From Clostridiales bacterium (lineage in GTDB: Bacteria; Bacillota; Clostridia; Lachnospirales; Lachnospiraceae), in assembly GCA_019420275.1 (NCBI GenBank), contig JAHZHN010000002.1:37691-101690 (forward strand): 64,000 bases of DNA, written 5' to 3'. Shown here piece after piece: positions 35,303 through 45,422 of this stretch (positions are counted from its first letter, which is position 1; each line of letters begins with the position of its first letter). The notes under the pieces were generated by a model, which had not been told where the DNA came from, made no database searches, and saw only the letters and a list, made by a program, of their open reading frames with translations. Both the position numbers and the translations under genes were made by a program.

Positions 35303-36646
35303 TTACACTCTCCTTAGTTTTCCCACAAAAAATCCATCGCATGGATGTACGCCAGGCAGCAGCTGCACATATCCCTGTTCTGCCGTATCAGATGAAAGAT
35401 TCTTGGGCAGAAGCGGCCGCAGATCTTCCGGTTCAAATCCAGATTCTTTCTGAATCCACCGGAAATTTTCCTCGTTTTCTTCCGGATTGATCGTACAGGT
35501 ACTGTACACCAATACCCCGCCAGGTTTTACATAGGAAACCGCATTTTTTAAGATCTTTTTCTGAAGATCGGCAAGTTCTTTCATCTGCTCTCTGTCCACA
35601 TTGTACTTGATATCATTTTTTCTTCCCATGATGCCCAGGCCGGAACATGGTAAATCTGCAAGCACTACATCTGCTTTTTCTATCATGCCGTTATCCCGTA
35701 TCCTTGCATCCGCTGCTTCCACACGGATATTTTCAAGTTCTGTCCGCTCAATATTCTCCTCGATCAAATCTGTTTTTTCTTCTGTCAGATCTCTGGCAAT
35801 GACAATGCCTTTTCCATTCATCTGATCTGCCATATACATGGCTTTCCCTCCGGGAGCACTGCAAAGATCCAGGACAGTCTCTCCTTCTTTGGCTCCGGCA
35901 AAAGATGCCGCCAGCATGGAACTTTCATCCTGTACAAAACACTTTCCTTCCCGAAAAGCCGGCAGCCGGTAAAGGGAATCATACCCGGAAATCCTCAGGG
36001 CCCCGTCACATAAAAGACCATCCCTTACCTGAATTCCCATTTCCAAAAGTTCTTTTTTCACCAAGTCTTTTTTACCCCGTGTTTTCAGACAGTAGAGAGT
36101 TGTTTCCTTCTCTTCTAAGAAAGAAGCTGCCATCTGCTCCACGGTCTCAATGTCATAGGTTTCCCGAAAAAATTCAATCAGCCAGACCGGCAAAGAATAT
36201 TTCACAGAAAGCCAGAAATTCTCATCTTTCTTTCGATCCGGCCAGACAATTTCATCTTTCTTCCGGCTAATGTTTCTTAAAACCCCATTGATAAATCCGG
36301 AAAGTCTGGAAAATCCTCGTTTTTTTGCCAGCTTTACCGCTTCATTGCATGCTGCTGAATCCGGAACCTGGTCCATATACAAAATCTGATAAGTTCCCAT
36401 TCTCAGCAGATTTCGGATCAGCGGTCTGCATTTTCGAAGCTTCGTCCTGGAAAACTGGTCAATAACATAATCGATCGTGATCAGACGTTCCAATGTTCCT
36501 TCCGTCAGTCGGGTAAAAAATGCCCGGTCTCTTTTGGGAGACAGCTGATATTTCTCCAGCACATTTCCAATAATGATATGAGATAACTCTTCCTTTTTAT
36601 CTACTTTTATGAGGACATCCAGTGCCTGTTCTCTCGGATTTTCCAT
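35303..36646 (-). CDS. rsmB: 16S rRNA (cytosine-C5-967) methyltransferase RsmB
   Basis: A 447-residue protein with an N-terminal NusB-like RNA-binding domain (about 1-140) and a C-terminal SAM methylase. LDLCSAPGGKAMYMA is the SAM motif; ADLPCSGLG and YSTCTINPEENEE carry the two catalytic cysteines. GGAGAT ahead of ATG 36646 overlaps the fmt stop region. Confidence 0.95.
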   Translation of the reverse strand: MENPREQALDVLIKVDKKEELSHIIIGNVLEKYQLSPKRDRAFFTRLTEGTLERLITIDYVIDQFSRTKLRKCRPLIRNLLRMGTYQILYMDQVPDSAACNEAVKLAKKRGFSRLSGFINGVLRNISRKKDEIVWPDRKKDENFWLSVKYSLPVWLIEFFRETYDIETVEQMAASFLEEKETTLYCLKTRGKKDLVKKELLEMGIQVRDGLLCDGALRISGYDSLYRLPAFREGKCFVQDESSMLAASFAGAKEGETVLDLCSAPGGKAMYMADQMNGKGIVIARDLTEEKTDLIEENIERTELENIRVEAADARIRDNGMIEKADVVLADLPCSGLGIMGRKNDIKYNVDREQMKELADLQKKILKNAVSYVKPGGVLVYSTCTINPEENEENFRWIQKESGFEPEDLRPLLPKNLSSDTAEQGYVQLLPGVHPCDGFFVGKLRRV

Positions 36647-36647
36647 C

Positions 36648-37577
36648 TTAATCTCCTAACCTGATTCCTGTTTCCACAGAACTTCCAAGCAAAAATGCCT
36701 GTACCGGCATCCGTTTCTTCCCTGCAAGCTGGATTTCTTTCAAGGCAAGGGCTCCTTCTCCTGCGGCAACTACGATCGTATCTTTTGTGACTTTCACGAC
36801 AGTTCCTGGTTCTTCGTCTCCCTCATAAGAAATCACATCTGCATCCCAGATCTTTAATGTCTTTCCATTCATTGTCGTATATGCACTCGGCCATGGATTC
36901 ATTCCGCGGATCCACTGTTCCAGTTCTTTGGCTGATCTGGAAAAATCCATTTTCCCCATTTCCTTGCTGAGCATTTTGGCATAACAGCTCTGGCTGTCAT
37001 CCTGCTTGGTCCTTACGATCGTTCCGTTTTCTAATTTCTCCAATGTTTCCAGCAGCAGCTCTGCTCCCATATCCATCAGTTTATCATGAAGACTTCCTGC
37101 TGTCTCTTTGGGAGCCAGTACAACTTCTGCTTTATCAATCATATCGCCTGTATCCAGTCCCTTTTCCATATACATGGTCGTAATTCCTGTCTTTTCTTCT
37201 CCGTTTAATACAGCCCACTGAATCGGAGCTGCCCCTCTGTATTTTGGCAGGAGGGATCCATGAACATTGATGCATCCATACTTTGGAAGGTTCAAAATAC
37301 GTTCCGGAAGAATCTGTCCATACGCAACAACAACGATGACATCCGGAGCGATTGTTTCCAATTCTTTTATAAACTCTTCATCTCTGGCTTTTTCCGGCTG
37401 AAGCACCGGAATTTCATATTCCACAGCCTTTTCCTTCACAGGAGAAAACTGCACTTTCTTTCCTCTGCCTCTCTGACGGTCCGGCTGTGTTACCACTGCC
37501 TCCACCTGATGATGATCGATCAGCGCCTGCAGTGTCGGCACAGCAAACTCTGGAGTTCCCATAAATACAACTCTCAT
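36648..37577 (-). CDS. fmt: methionyl-tRNA formyltransferase
   Basis: A 309-residue enzyme. MRVVFMGTPEFAVPTLQ is at the start; NVHGSLLPKYRGAAPIQWA and GITTMYMEKGLDTGDM hold the folate and catalytic Asn/His/Asp residues. It formylates Met-tRNAi. ATG 37577 is one base after the def stop, so the deformylase and formylase are coupled. Confidence 0.97.
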   Translation of the reverse strand: MRVVFMGTPEFAVPTLQALIDHHQVEAVVTQPDRQRGRGKKVQFSPVKEKAVEYEIPVLQPEKARDEEFIKELETIAPDVIVVVAYGQILPERILNLPKYGCINVHGSLLPKYRGAAPIQWAVLNGEEKTGITTMYMEKGLDTGDMIDKAEVVLAPKETAGSLHDKLMDMGAELLLETLEKLENGTIVRTKQDDSQSCYAKMLSKEMGKMDFSRSAKELEQWIRGMNPWPSAYTTMNGKTLKIWDADVISYEGDEEPGTVVKVTKDTIVVAAGEGALALKEIQLAGKKRMPVQAFLLGSSVETGIRLGD

Positions 37578-37578
37578 C

Positions 37579-38058
37579 TTACTCTCCTTCTTCATATGTT
37601 ACGTCACGCACCGGTTCTTCTGCCACATCCGGATAAAGGATTCCATCCAGATGATCCAGTTCATGACAGATGGCTCTTGCCAGAAGTCCTTCTCCTTCCA
37701 CAGTGATCGGCTCCATATTTTCATCATAAGCCTGACAAATTACATGGTTTGGCCGTTTTACTACAGCGGTTTTCCCCGGAAGACTTAAGCATCCTTCATC
37801 TCCCACCTGTTCTCCGTCTTTCTGTGTGATCACCGGATTTACAAGAACGAATCTTTCTCCTTCTTCATAAGTGTCAATGACAACAATTCTTTTTAAGATT
37901 CCTACCTGAGGCGCTGCAAGCCCGACTCCCATCGCCTCATACATCGTATCAAACATATCGCCTACCAGTGTCTTTAATCTAGGCGTCATTTCCTTTACTT
38001 CTTTTGAAGTTTTTCGAAGTACTTCATCACCCATTACACGAATTTTACGAATTGCCAT
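37579..38058 (-). CDS. def: peptide deformylase
   Basis: A 159-residue metallohydrolase with the three motifs GVGLAAPQVG, EGCLSLPG and HELDHLDG. It removes the N-formyl group from nascent chains. AAAGGAG precedes ATG 38058. Confidence 0.98.
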   Translation of the reverse strand: MAIRKIRVMGDEVLRKTSKEVKEMTPRLKTLVGDMFDTMYEAMGVGLAAPQVGILKRIVVIDTYEEGERFVLVNPVITQKDGEQVGDEGCLSLPGKTAVVKRPNHVICQAYDENMEPITVEGEGLLARAICHELDHLDGILYPDVAEEPVRDVTYEEGE

Positions 38059-38077
38059 TTTCTTCTCCTTTATTTCT

Positions 38078-40303
38078 TTAATAACTGTTCATTGGGTTAA
38101 AATCAAAATTTACTAAAATATTCTTTTTCTCATCCTTCTGTTCCAGCCACCGCTCGATCGTATCCTTTGCCCGGATCAGATTCTCATACTCTGCGTCTTT
38201 GATATAGATGACCCGCCGGTACTGATCCTTCATTCTGGCAAGCGACGCCTCACCAGGACCAATCACAAGAAGCTCCATCCGCTTCAGGATATCGGCGACT
38301 TGCTTGGACAGCTCTTTCACCTGCTCTTCCTGGCTGCCGGAAAAAAAGATCACCAGCATCTGCCAGACCGGAGGGTATTTCATCAGAGAACGATACCCGA
38401 TTTCCTGCTGATAAAATTCTTTGTAGTCCTGCTTTGCCGCCGCAGCAATGCTGTAATGTTCCGGGGAATAGGTCTGGATCACAACTTCACCTGCTTTGTT
38501 TCCCCGTCCGGCTCTTCCTGCTGCCTGGGTCAGAAGCTGAAAGGTACGTTCGCCGGCTCTGTAATCATTGGCATGCAAAGACAAATCTGCCGCCAGAATA
38601 CCGACTAATGTCACATTGGCATAGTCATGTCCTTTCACGATCATCTGCGTTCCCACCAGGATATCTGCTTCTCCCTCTGAAAATGCTTTTAATATCTCTT
38701 CATAGCTGTGCTTTCTCCTCGTTGTATCCATATCCATGCGCAGGACTCTGGCCTGAGGAAATTCCTTATAAATAGCCGATTCCACTTTCTGAGTTCCCAG
38801 CCCAAAGGTCCCGATATAAGGGCTTCCGCATTCCGGGCAGTTTTTTGGCATCGGCAGTTCATATCCGCAGTAATGACATTTTAACACTCCCTCATTATGA
38901 TACGTCATAGATACATCACAATGAGGACATTCCATCACATGCCCGCAGCTTCTGCAGGATACAAACCCTGCATATCCCCGCCGGTTTAAAAACAGCATCA
39001 TCTGCTCTCCCTTTGCCAGCCGGTCCTTCATCAGATCATGAAGTCTTCTGCTGAAAATACTTCGATTTCCTGCTCTCAATTCTTTCCGAAGATCTTCAAT
39101 ATATACACGCGGCAGCACCGCGTTCTTCGCCCGTTTCGTCAATTCCCACAGGCGGTATCTGCCTTCCAAAGCATTTTTATAGCTCTCCACAGACGGTGTG
39201 GCAGACCCTAAAATCACAGAAGCTCCTTCCATAGAAGCCTTCTGGACTGCCGTCTCTCTGGCATGATATTTCGGCGTCTGTTCACTTTTATAGCTGCTCT
39301 CATGCTCTTCATCTATTACGATCAGGCCAAGATTTGGAAAAGGCACAAACAAAGCGGACCTTGGTCCTATGATCACATCCACATCTCCCTGTTTTGCCCG
39401 CAGCCACTGATCGTATTTTTCTCCTTTGGACAGCCGGGAATTCAAAATAGAAACCCGGTCTCCAAATCGTTTTGTAAATCTGCGGACCGTCTGATAGGTC
39501 AGGGCAATCTCAGGGATCAGAACAATCGCCTGCTGGCCTCTTTTTATGACCTCTTCAATGGCCGCAAGATAAACCTCCGTCTTTCCGCTCCCCGTAACTC
39601 CATGGAGCAGATATACTTTATGCTCTTCCCGCATCAGATCCTGCCGAAACTCATCAACCAGATCCTGCTGTTCCTGATTCAAAGGAACCGGTGCTTCCAA
39701 GCCGATTTCTTCCTGATTTGGATTGCGGTAATAATACTCTGTCACCACCCGGATCACATCTTCTTTTACCATAGCATCTACGGTACTTTTCGAAATCTTA
39801 AGCTTATGGGATGCCTGTTCCCAGGAAATCCTGTTCTGATCCAGAAGCGCTGCAAGAAGCCTGGCCTTTGCCGTATAATGCTTTCCGAAATATTCTTCCA
39901 AAAGTGCCGGGCCATGCACCGCATCCATCTTTAGCTCGATCCACCGGCTGGATTTCCGGCTCATCTTTTCCTGTACCGGAAGAACCGTCCGAAGAGCCTG
40001 AATCATCGTAGATCCATAATGCTCCCGTATCCAGTATGCCAGACTCAGCATCCTGGATTCTGCGGTCACCCCGTCTGCTTCTATCCGAAGGATTTCTTTT
40101 ACTTTCTTTTCATCATAATCTGTCTTATCTGAAAATCCGACGACAAACCCTTTCCGCTCATGATTGCCTCTTCCAAAGGGCACAACAACCTGCTGTCCAA
40201 CCTGAATATCCTCTCGTAAGGAAAAAGGCACTTTGTAGCTAAATACCCGATCCAATGCCTCATGAGAAATATCAATGATAATATCGGCATATAATTTTCC
40301 CAT
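38078..40303 (-). CDS. priA: primosomal protein N' (replication restart helicase)
   Basis: A 741-residue PriA. An N-terminal DNA-binding domain is followed by helicase motifs GVTGSGKTEV (Walker A), DEEHESSYK (Walker B), and a zinc region with CRSCGHVMECPHCD ... CHYCGYELPMPKNCPECG between helicase lobes. It reloads the replisome at stalled forks. It sits 3 bases after glmM and upstream of def-fmt, as in many Firmicutes. Confidence 0.97.
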   Translation of the reverse strand: MGKLYADIIIDISHEALDRVFSYKVPFSLREDIQVGQQVVVPFGRGNHERKGFVVGFSDKTDYDEKKVKEILRIEADGVTAESRMLSLAYWIREHYGSTMIQALRTVLPVQEKMSRKSSRWIELKMDAVHGPALLEEYFGKHYTAKARLLAALLDQNRISWEQASHKLKISKSTVDAMVKEDVIRVVTEYYYRNPNQEEIGLEAPVPLNQEQQDLVDEFRQDLMREEHKVYLLHGVTGSGKTEVYLAAIEEVIKRGQQAIVLIPEIALTYQTVRRFTKRFGDRVSILNSRLSKGEKYDQWLRAKQGDVDVIIGPRSALFVPFPNLGLIVIDEEHESSYKSEQTPKYHARETAVQKASMEGASVILGSATPSVESYKNALEGRYRLWELTKRAKNAVLPRVYIEDLRKELRAGNRSIFSRRLHDLMKDRLAKGEQMMLFLNRRGYAGFVSCRSCGHVMECPHCDVSMTYHNEGVLKCHYCGYELPMPKNCPECGSPYIGTFGLGTQKVESAIYKEFPQARVLRMDMDTTRRKHSYEEILKAFSEGEADILVGTQMIVKGHDYANVTLVGILAADLSLHANDYRAGERTFQLLTQAAGRAGRGNKAGEVVIQTYSPEHYSIAAAAKQDYKEFYQQEIGYRSLMKYPPVWQMLVIFFSGSQEEQVKELSKQVADILKRMELLVIGPGEASLARMKDQYRRVIYIKDAEYENLIRAKDTIERWLEQKDEKKNILVNFDFNPMNSY

Positions 40304-40306
40304 AAA

Positions 40307-41656
40307 TTATTCGACAACATGTCCTTTCTGTCTCAGAACCTTCACCACTTTATCCACTTTGCTGCGGCAGATTTCATGACTTTTGGCCTCTACCATAACA
40401 CGAACCAGCGGTTCGGTTCCGCTTTCGCGAACCAGAATTCTTCCCTCATCTCCCAGTTCTTTTTCCACTTCAGCCACAGCTGCCTGTACATCAGGATCCT
40501 CCTGTGCTTTCTTCTTATCATACACACGAACATTTTCCAGAATCTGCGGGAAGATCTTCACTGCTTCTACCAGATGTCCCAGTGTCTGCTTCTGTTCAAT
40601 GATCGCTTCCATAATCTTCAGGGAAGTAAGAATTCCGTCTCCTGTTGTAGCATATTTGCTGAAAATAATATGTCCGGACTGCTCTCCTCCCAGAGCATGG
40701 CCGTTCTTTACCATATTTTCATTTACATATTTATCTCCTACTGCTGTCTTTTCATAGGAAATTCCTGCTGCATCCAATGCTTTATATAATCCCAGATTTG
40801 ACATAACGGTTGTAACAATCGTGTTATTGTTTAACTCTCCATGTTTTTTCAGATACTGTCCGCAGACATAAAGGATCAGGTCGCCGTCTACAACCTGGCC
40901 GTTTTCATCTACCGCAATACAGCGGTCCGCATCACCGTCGTAGGCAAATCCTACATCCAAATGATTTTCTTTTACATATCCTCTTAAGATCTCAATATGT
41001 GTAGAACCGCAGTTGGTATTGATATTGGTTCCATCCGGTTCGTTATTGATCACATGAGTCTCTGCTCCAAGTGCGTTAAATACATTTTCCGCAATGGCAA
41101 AAGAACTTCCATTGGCGCAGTCCAGTCCCACTTTCATTCCCTTGAAAGAACGGGTTGCAGAAGAAATCAGATATCCAATATAATGGTTTCTTCCTGCTGT
41201 ATAATCTCTTGCCCGTCCAATTTCTTTTTTCGTAGCAAACGGGATTTCTTCAATCTCACCATCAATATAAGCTTCAACCTTTGCCTCGACTTCTGCCTCC
41301 ATCTTATGTCCCTTGGCATTGATCAGCTTGATTCCATTGTCATAATATGGATTATGGCTTGCAGAGATCATGATTCCGCAGTCAAACTGCTCTGTGCGGA
41401 CCACATAAGCCACACTCGGTGTCGTTGTTACATACAGCATATAAGCATCTGCTCCAGAAGCCGTCAGGCCGGCAACCAAAGCATTCTCAAACATATAGCT
41501 GCTTCTTCTCGTATCCTTTCCGATCACAATCTTTGCTCTGGATGTCTTCTGATTAAAATACCATCCAATATATCGTCCTACTTTATATGCATGTTCTACT
41601 GTCAGATTTATATTTGCTTCTCCTCGAAAACCGTCTGTTCCAAAATATTTTCCCAT
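40307..41656 (-). CDS. glmM: phosphoglucosamine mutase
   Basis: A 449-residue alpha-D-phosphohexomutase. GKYFGTDGFRGEAN starts the protein, the phosphoserine loop is MISASHNPYYDNG, the metal loop DGDADRC and the sugar-binding loop GGEQSGHI. It converts glucosamine-6-P to glucosamine-1-P for peptidoglycan. ATG 41656 follows AAGGAGTG. First gene of the run to 28 kb. Confidence 0.97.
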   Translation of the reverse strand: MGKYFGTDGFRGEANINLTVEHAYKVGRYIGWYFNQKTSRAKIVIGKDTRRSSYMFENALVAGLTASGADAYMLYVTTTPSVAYVVRTEQFDCGIMISASHNPYYDNGIKLINAKGHKMEAEVEAKVEAYIDGEIEEIPFATKKEIGRARDYTAGRNHYIGYLISSATRSFKGMKVGLDCANGSSFAIAENVFNALGAETHVINNEPDGTNINTNCGSTHIEILRGYVKENHLDVGFAYDGDADRCIAVDENGQVVDGDLILYVCGQYLKKHGELNNNTIVTTVMSNLGLYKALDAAGISYEKTAVGDKYVNENMVKNGHALGGEQSGHIIFSKYATTGDGILTSLKIMEAIIEQKQTLGHLVEAVKIFPQILENVRVYDKKKAQEDPDVQAAVAEVEKELGDEGRILVRESGTEPLVRVMVEAKSHEICRSKVDKVVKVLRQKGHVVE

Positions 41657-41794
41657 TTTACACTCCTTAGACATTCACTCAATTCTGTATCTTATTTTTC
41701 TATCATTTGTCCATGGCAAATGCTGCCCGTCCTGGGACCGGCAACTGCCCTGACGTTCATTATATCATGCCTGTGCCCGGTTATCAAATAAGAA

Positions 41795-41833
41795 AAGGAT
41801 TCTGCATCCTGCAGAATCCTTCCTTTTTTCTTA
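41795..41833. terminator. terminator between the DUF975 gene and glmM
   Basis: AAGGATTCTGCA and TGCAGAATCCTT form a 12-bp perfect stem with a 3-base loop; T-rich flanks occur on both sides. Confidence 0.85.
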
Positions 41834-41838
41834 TCCTG

Positions 41839-42579
41839 TTATTCTACATCAAGTCCCGGCAGTTCCTCTATTGCGGCACTTCCATTTCTCAGTACTTTTT
41901 CCCGGTTTACTTTATAAAGTTCTGCCCAGGTTGATTTCTGATATGGTCTGGAATACAGAAGTCCTACAATTCCAAACGTAATGGCACTTAATAAATTCCA
42001 TCCGATAAATGATAAATCCAGCACAAATGCATTCCATTTTTCTCCGCGCATCATCTCTCTGCTGATCTCAAAAGCTCTCTGACGGGAGATTCCCGGATTC
42101 TCTGCGAGAATATAAGCAATCATCGAATACTCGTAGCCCTTTACAATTCCCGGTATGATCAGAAGAAGTGCCCACAATACACAATAAAGATCCCGCAAAA
42201 ACAAAGTCAGGACATTCTTCCCATAATATCCCTGGCGAAATGCGAAAAGAATCACTCCCAGAGGAGTCTTTCGAATGCTGTTCTCCTCATAGAACCGCAT
42301 AGCTCCAATCTCCATCATATTCCCGATAAAAATCTTAATCAGAAGTCCGATCAGCGCTATGATAAGACCGATTCCAAAAATCAAAAGCCAAAGATAACTG
42401 GCTAAAACCATGATATCTCCATCGTTTTCCGTCATCACTTTCCTGACACTGGTAGTTACACCGTTTCCAGACAGCTCTCCTGTAAGGAAACCAAGAATCA
42501 GTGTAACAAGCACTGTGATCCCATAATTCCTGAGAAACGCGCCTTTCCCTCGCTGCTTTAATTCACTCCTAGTCCACAT
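41839..42579 (-). CDS. DUF975 family membrane protein
   Basis: A 246-residue protein beginning MWTRSELKQRGKGAFLRNYG, the DUF975 hallmark, with four to six hydrophobic segments and the conserved PGIVKGYEYSMIAYILAENPGI motif. The function of the family is unknown; members are common in Lachnospiraceae envelopes. AAAGGAAA precedes ATG 42579; the frame to 42627 is without a ribosome site. Confidence 0.85.
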   Translation of the reverse strand: MWTRSELKQRGKGAFLRNYGITVLVTLILGFLTGELSGNGVTTSVRKVMTENDGDIMVLASYLWLLIFGIGLIIALIGLLIKIFIGNMMEIGAMRFYEENSIRKTPLGVILFAFRQGYYGKNVLTLFLRDLYCVLWALLLIIPGIVKGYEYSMIAYILAENPGISRQRAFEISREMMRGEKWNAFVLDLSFIGWNLLSAITFGIVGLLYSRPYQKSTWAELYKVNREKVLRNGSAAIEELPGLDVE

Positions 42580-42638
42580 TTTTCCTTTCCCCTTTCCTAT
42601 ATTGTAAAAATTATTATACTTTCTCATCTGTTTTTTGT

Positions 42639-43514
42639 CTAGCTTTTTACCTCATTCAGCCTCGGAATTGATGGAGCCGCTCCCATTCTGGAAACCGTGA
42701 TAGCCGATGCCCTGGCTGCCCGGCGCATATTTTCTTCCATCGGAATATGCTCAGCAAGTCCAGCAATAAAATATCCAGTAAACGTATCCCCTGCTGCCGT
42801 AGTATCGATGGCCTTGACCGGATATGCCGCCTGTCGGATCTGCCGTCCTTCTCCCTGCCATATGGCTCCCTGGCTTCCAAGGGTCAGAACCGTCTGGGCT
42901 TCCGGATAAAGCCTTGCCATCTCCTCCAACATTTCTTCCGGCTCCTGCCTGCCTGTGATCTGTTCCCCTTCCACTTCATTGATCAAAAAAACACTTACTT
43001 TCTTTAAATCACAATCTTTTAGCATATCATTCCAAGGAGAAGGATTCAGTATGATCATCATCTGCCTCTCCCAGGCCCGGTCAATCAAATATTTAAGTCC
43101 ATTGACTTCATTTTGCAGAAGCAAAATATCACCTTCTCCAAAGTTTCCCAGCACCTCATCCATATGTTCTGATGCCTGTTTCTGATTGGCTCCGCCATAA
43201 ATGATAATACTGTTTTCTCCATTTTTGTCCAGCTGGATGACTGCATGTCCGCATGGTCCTTCTGTTTTCCCAAGATAGGATGTATCAATTCCGTTTTCAC
43301 GGCAGACATCCAAAAATAACTGTCCGTCTTCTCCGATCATTCCGCCCTGATATACCAAAGCCCCGGCGCGGGCCAGCGCAACCGATTGATTCAGTCCCTT
43401 TCCGCCGCAAAAAACATTCCTTCCACTGCAGCTCTGGGTCTCTCCCGGTTTATTGATATGATCCACTTCGTATACATAGTCATAATTTAATGATCCATAG
43501 TTTAATACTTTCAT
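42639..43514 (-). CDS. rbsK: PfkB-family carbohydrate kinase (ribokinase)
   Basis: A 291-residue kinase. GGKGLNQSVALARAGA near residue 37 is the ribokinase N-terminal signature, and DTTAAGDTFTGYFIAGLAE holds the anion hole and catalytic Asp. It phosphorylates ribose or a similar sugar. GGAGG precedes ATG 43514. The nearby transketolase/aldolase genes fit pentose use, but no ribose transporter is adjacent, so the sugar is family inference. Confidence 0.85.
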   Translation of the reverse strand: MKVLNYGSLNYDYVYEVDHINKPGETQSCSGRNVFCGGKGLNQSVALARAGALVYQGGMIGEDGQLFLDVCRENGIDTSYLGKTEGPCGHAVIQLDKNGENSIIIYGGANQKQASEHMDEVLGNFGEGDILLLQNEVNGLKYLIDRAWERQMMIILNPSPWNDMLKDCDLKKVSVFLINEVEGEQITGRQEPEEMLEEMARLYPEAQTVLTLGSQGAIWQGEGRQIRQAAYPVKAIDTTAAGDTFTGYFIAGLAEHIPMEENMRRAARASAITVSRMGAAPSIPRLNEVKS

Positions 43515-43570
43515 GCAGACAGCCTCCTTTTTTCTTTTACTATACCTGATTTCTCCAATCCCGTCTATAA

Positions 43571-43610
43571 GAAAACAGGGCATATCCGCTCTGCCGCGGA
43601 TATACCCTGT
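43571..43610 (-). terminator. terminator of the transaldolase-transketolase operon
   Basis: ACAGGG-C-ATATCCGC pairs with GCGGATAT-A-CCCTGT; the minus strand continues TTTTCTTATAG. Confidence 0.85.
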
Positions 43611-43640
43611 CCAAATAAAATACGATGAAGATGTTTCGAT

Positions 43641-44582
43641 TTATTTTACAAAATCTTTTACTTTCTGTGCAATGCTGTCTCCATCCAGGCCAAATTCTTT
43701 GATCAACTCAACAGCTGGTCCTGAATGTCCAAATACATCATTGATACCAATCTTTAATACTGGAGTTGGAAGTTTTTCAGATAATACATCACATACAGCA
43801 CTTCCAAGTCCTCCGATTACAGAATGCTCTTCCACTGTAACAACTTTTCCTGTTTCTTTTGCTGCTGCAAGAACCAGTTCCTCATCCAGTGGTTTTACTG
43901 TTGCCATATTGATCACTTTGGCATTGATTCCTTCTGCTTCCAGTTTCTTAGCAGCTTCCAGCGCTTCTGCTACACAAAGTCCGTTGGCGATAATTGCTAC
44001 ATCAGAACCTTCTTTTAAGACTGTACCTTTTCCGATTTCAAATTTGTAATCTGCTGTGTCATTGATTACCGGAACAGCCAGACGTCCGAATCTCATGTAA
44101 ACCGGACCATTCATTGCTGCTGCAGCTTTTACAGCTGCTTTTGCTTCTACATCATCAGAAGGAACGATAACTGTCATTCCCGGAATCGTGCGCATTAATG
44201 CAATATCTTCACAGCACTGATGGGTTGCTCCGTCTTCTCCTACGGAAATTCCGCCATGTGTTGCTCCGATCTTTACATTTAAATGCGGATATCCAACAGA
44301 GTTTCTTACCTGCTCAAAAGCACGTCCTGCTGCGAACATTGCAAAACTGCTGACAAACGGAATCATTCCTGCTGCTGCAAGTCCTGCTCCGATTCCAACC
44401 ATATTACATTCTGCGATTCCGCAGTCAATATGTCTTTCCGGAAATTCCTTCTTAAATACACCTGTCTTTGTTGCAGCGGCCAAGTCGGCATCCAAAACTA
44501 CAATATCAGGATTTTCTTTTCCTAATTCTACTAAAGCATTTCCATAGCTTTCTCTTGTCGCAATCTTTTTTACATCTGCCAT
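43641..44582 (-). CDS. transketolase, C-terminal subunit
   Basis: A 313-residue half-transketolase containing the pyrimidine-binding and C-terminal domains (GIAECNMVGIGAGLAAAGMIPF, GEDGATHQCCEDIALMR, MRFGRLAVPV). It works with the N-terminal half encoded one base upstream to move two-carbon ketol units in the pentose phosphate pathway. Split transketolases are frequent in Clostridia. Confidence 0.95.
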   Translation of the reverse strand: MADVKKIATRESYGNALVELGKENPDIVVLDADLAAATKTGVFKKEFPERHIDCGIAECNMVGIGAGLAAAGMIPFVSSFAMFAAGRAFEQVRNSVGYPHLNVKIGATHGGISVGEDGATHQCCEDIALMRTIPGMTVIVPSDDVEAKAAVKAAAAMNGPVYMRFGRLAVPVINDTADYKFEIGKGTVLKEGSDVAIIANGLCVAEALEAAKKLEAEGINAKVINMATVKPLDEELVLAAAKETGKVVTVEEHSVIGGLGSAVCDVLSEKLPTPVLKIGINDVFGHSGPAVELIKEFGLDGDSIAQKVKDFVK

Positions 44583-44583
44583 C

Positions 44584-45405
44584 TTACTCGCCCACCTTTT
44601 CTAAATCTTTCAGTGCCTGTTCACATTGTTCATCATTTGGTGCGGTACCATGCCATGAAGCCTGGTTTTCCATGAAGGATACACCTTTTCCTTTGATCGT
44701 CTTCATGATGATCGCCGTTGGTTTTCCCTTGCATTCTCTTGCCTGTTTCAGCGCATCTGCGATCTGATCAAAATCATGTCCGTCAATTTCAACAACATTG
44801 AAATTGAATGCGGCAAACTTTTCACCAATTGGATATGGTGAGCATACGTCCTCGATGTTTCCATCGATCTGAAGTCCATTGTTGTCTACGATCACAACAA
44901 GATTATCAAGCTTCTTAGCTCCTGCGAACATAGAAGCTTCCCATACCTGTCCTTCCTGGATTTCACCGTCACCAAGAAGTGTATATGTACGGTAATCTTT
45001 ATTCTTTAATTTTGCAGCCAGAGCCATACCAACTGCTGCTGAAATTCCCTGTCCCAGGGAACCGCTGGACATATCAACACCAGGAATCTTCTTCATATCC
45101 GGATGTCCCTGAAGATAAGAACCGATATGTCTTAAAGTAAGAAGATCTTCTTTCGGGAAGTATCCTCTTTCTGCAAGTGTTGAATAGTATCCAGGAGCCA
45201 CATGTCCTTTAGATAAAACAAAGCGGTCTCTGTTTTCATCTTTTGGATTTTTCGGATCAATGTTCATCTCAACGAAATATAAGTAAGTGAACATATCTGC
45301 TGCTGAAAGTGATCCGCCCGGATGTCCTGATTTTGCAGCATGTGTTGCTTTGATAATGTCTTTGCGGATTTCATTGGCCGTCTTTTTTAACTCTGCGGTT
45401 GTCAT
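44584..45405 (-). CDS. transketolase, N-terminal subunit
   Basis: A 273-residue thiamine-diphosphate-binding half: HAAKSGHPGGSLSAADMFTYLY, RFVLSKGHVAPGYYS and the TPP motif LLGDGEIQEGQVWEA ... VVIVDNNGLQIDG. ATG 45405 follows AAAGGGTGG. It sits between the aldolase gene and the C-terminal half. Confidence 0.95.
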   Translation of the reverse strand: MTTAELKKTANEIRKDIIKATHAAKSGHPGGSLSAADMFTYLYFVEMNIDPKNPKDENRDRFVLSKGHVAPGYYSTLAERGYFPKEDLLTLRHIGSYLQGHPDMKKIPGVDMSSGSLGQGISAAVGMALAAKLKNKDYRTYTLLGDGEIQEGQVWEASMFAGAKKLDNLVVIVDNNGLQIDGNIEDVCSPYPIGEKFAAFNFNVVEIDGHDFDQIADALKQARECKGKPTAIIMKTIKGKGVSFMENQASWHGTAPNDEQCEQALKDLEKVGE

Positions 45406-45422
45406 GTTATTTACCACCCTTT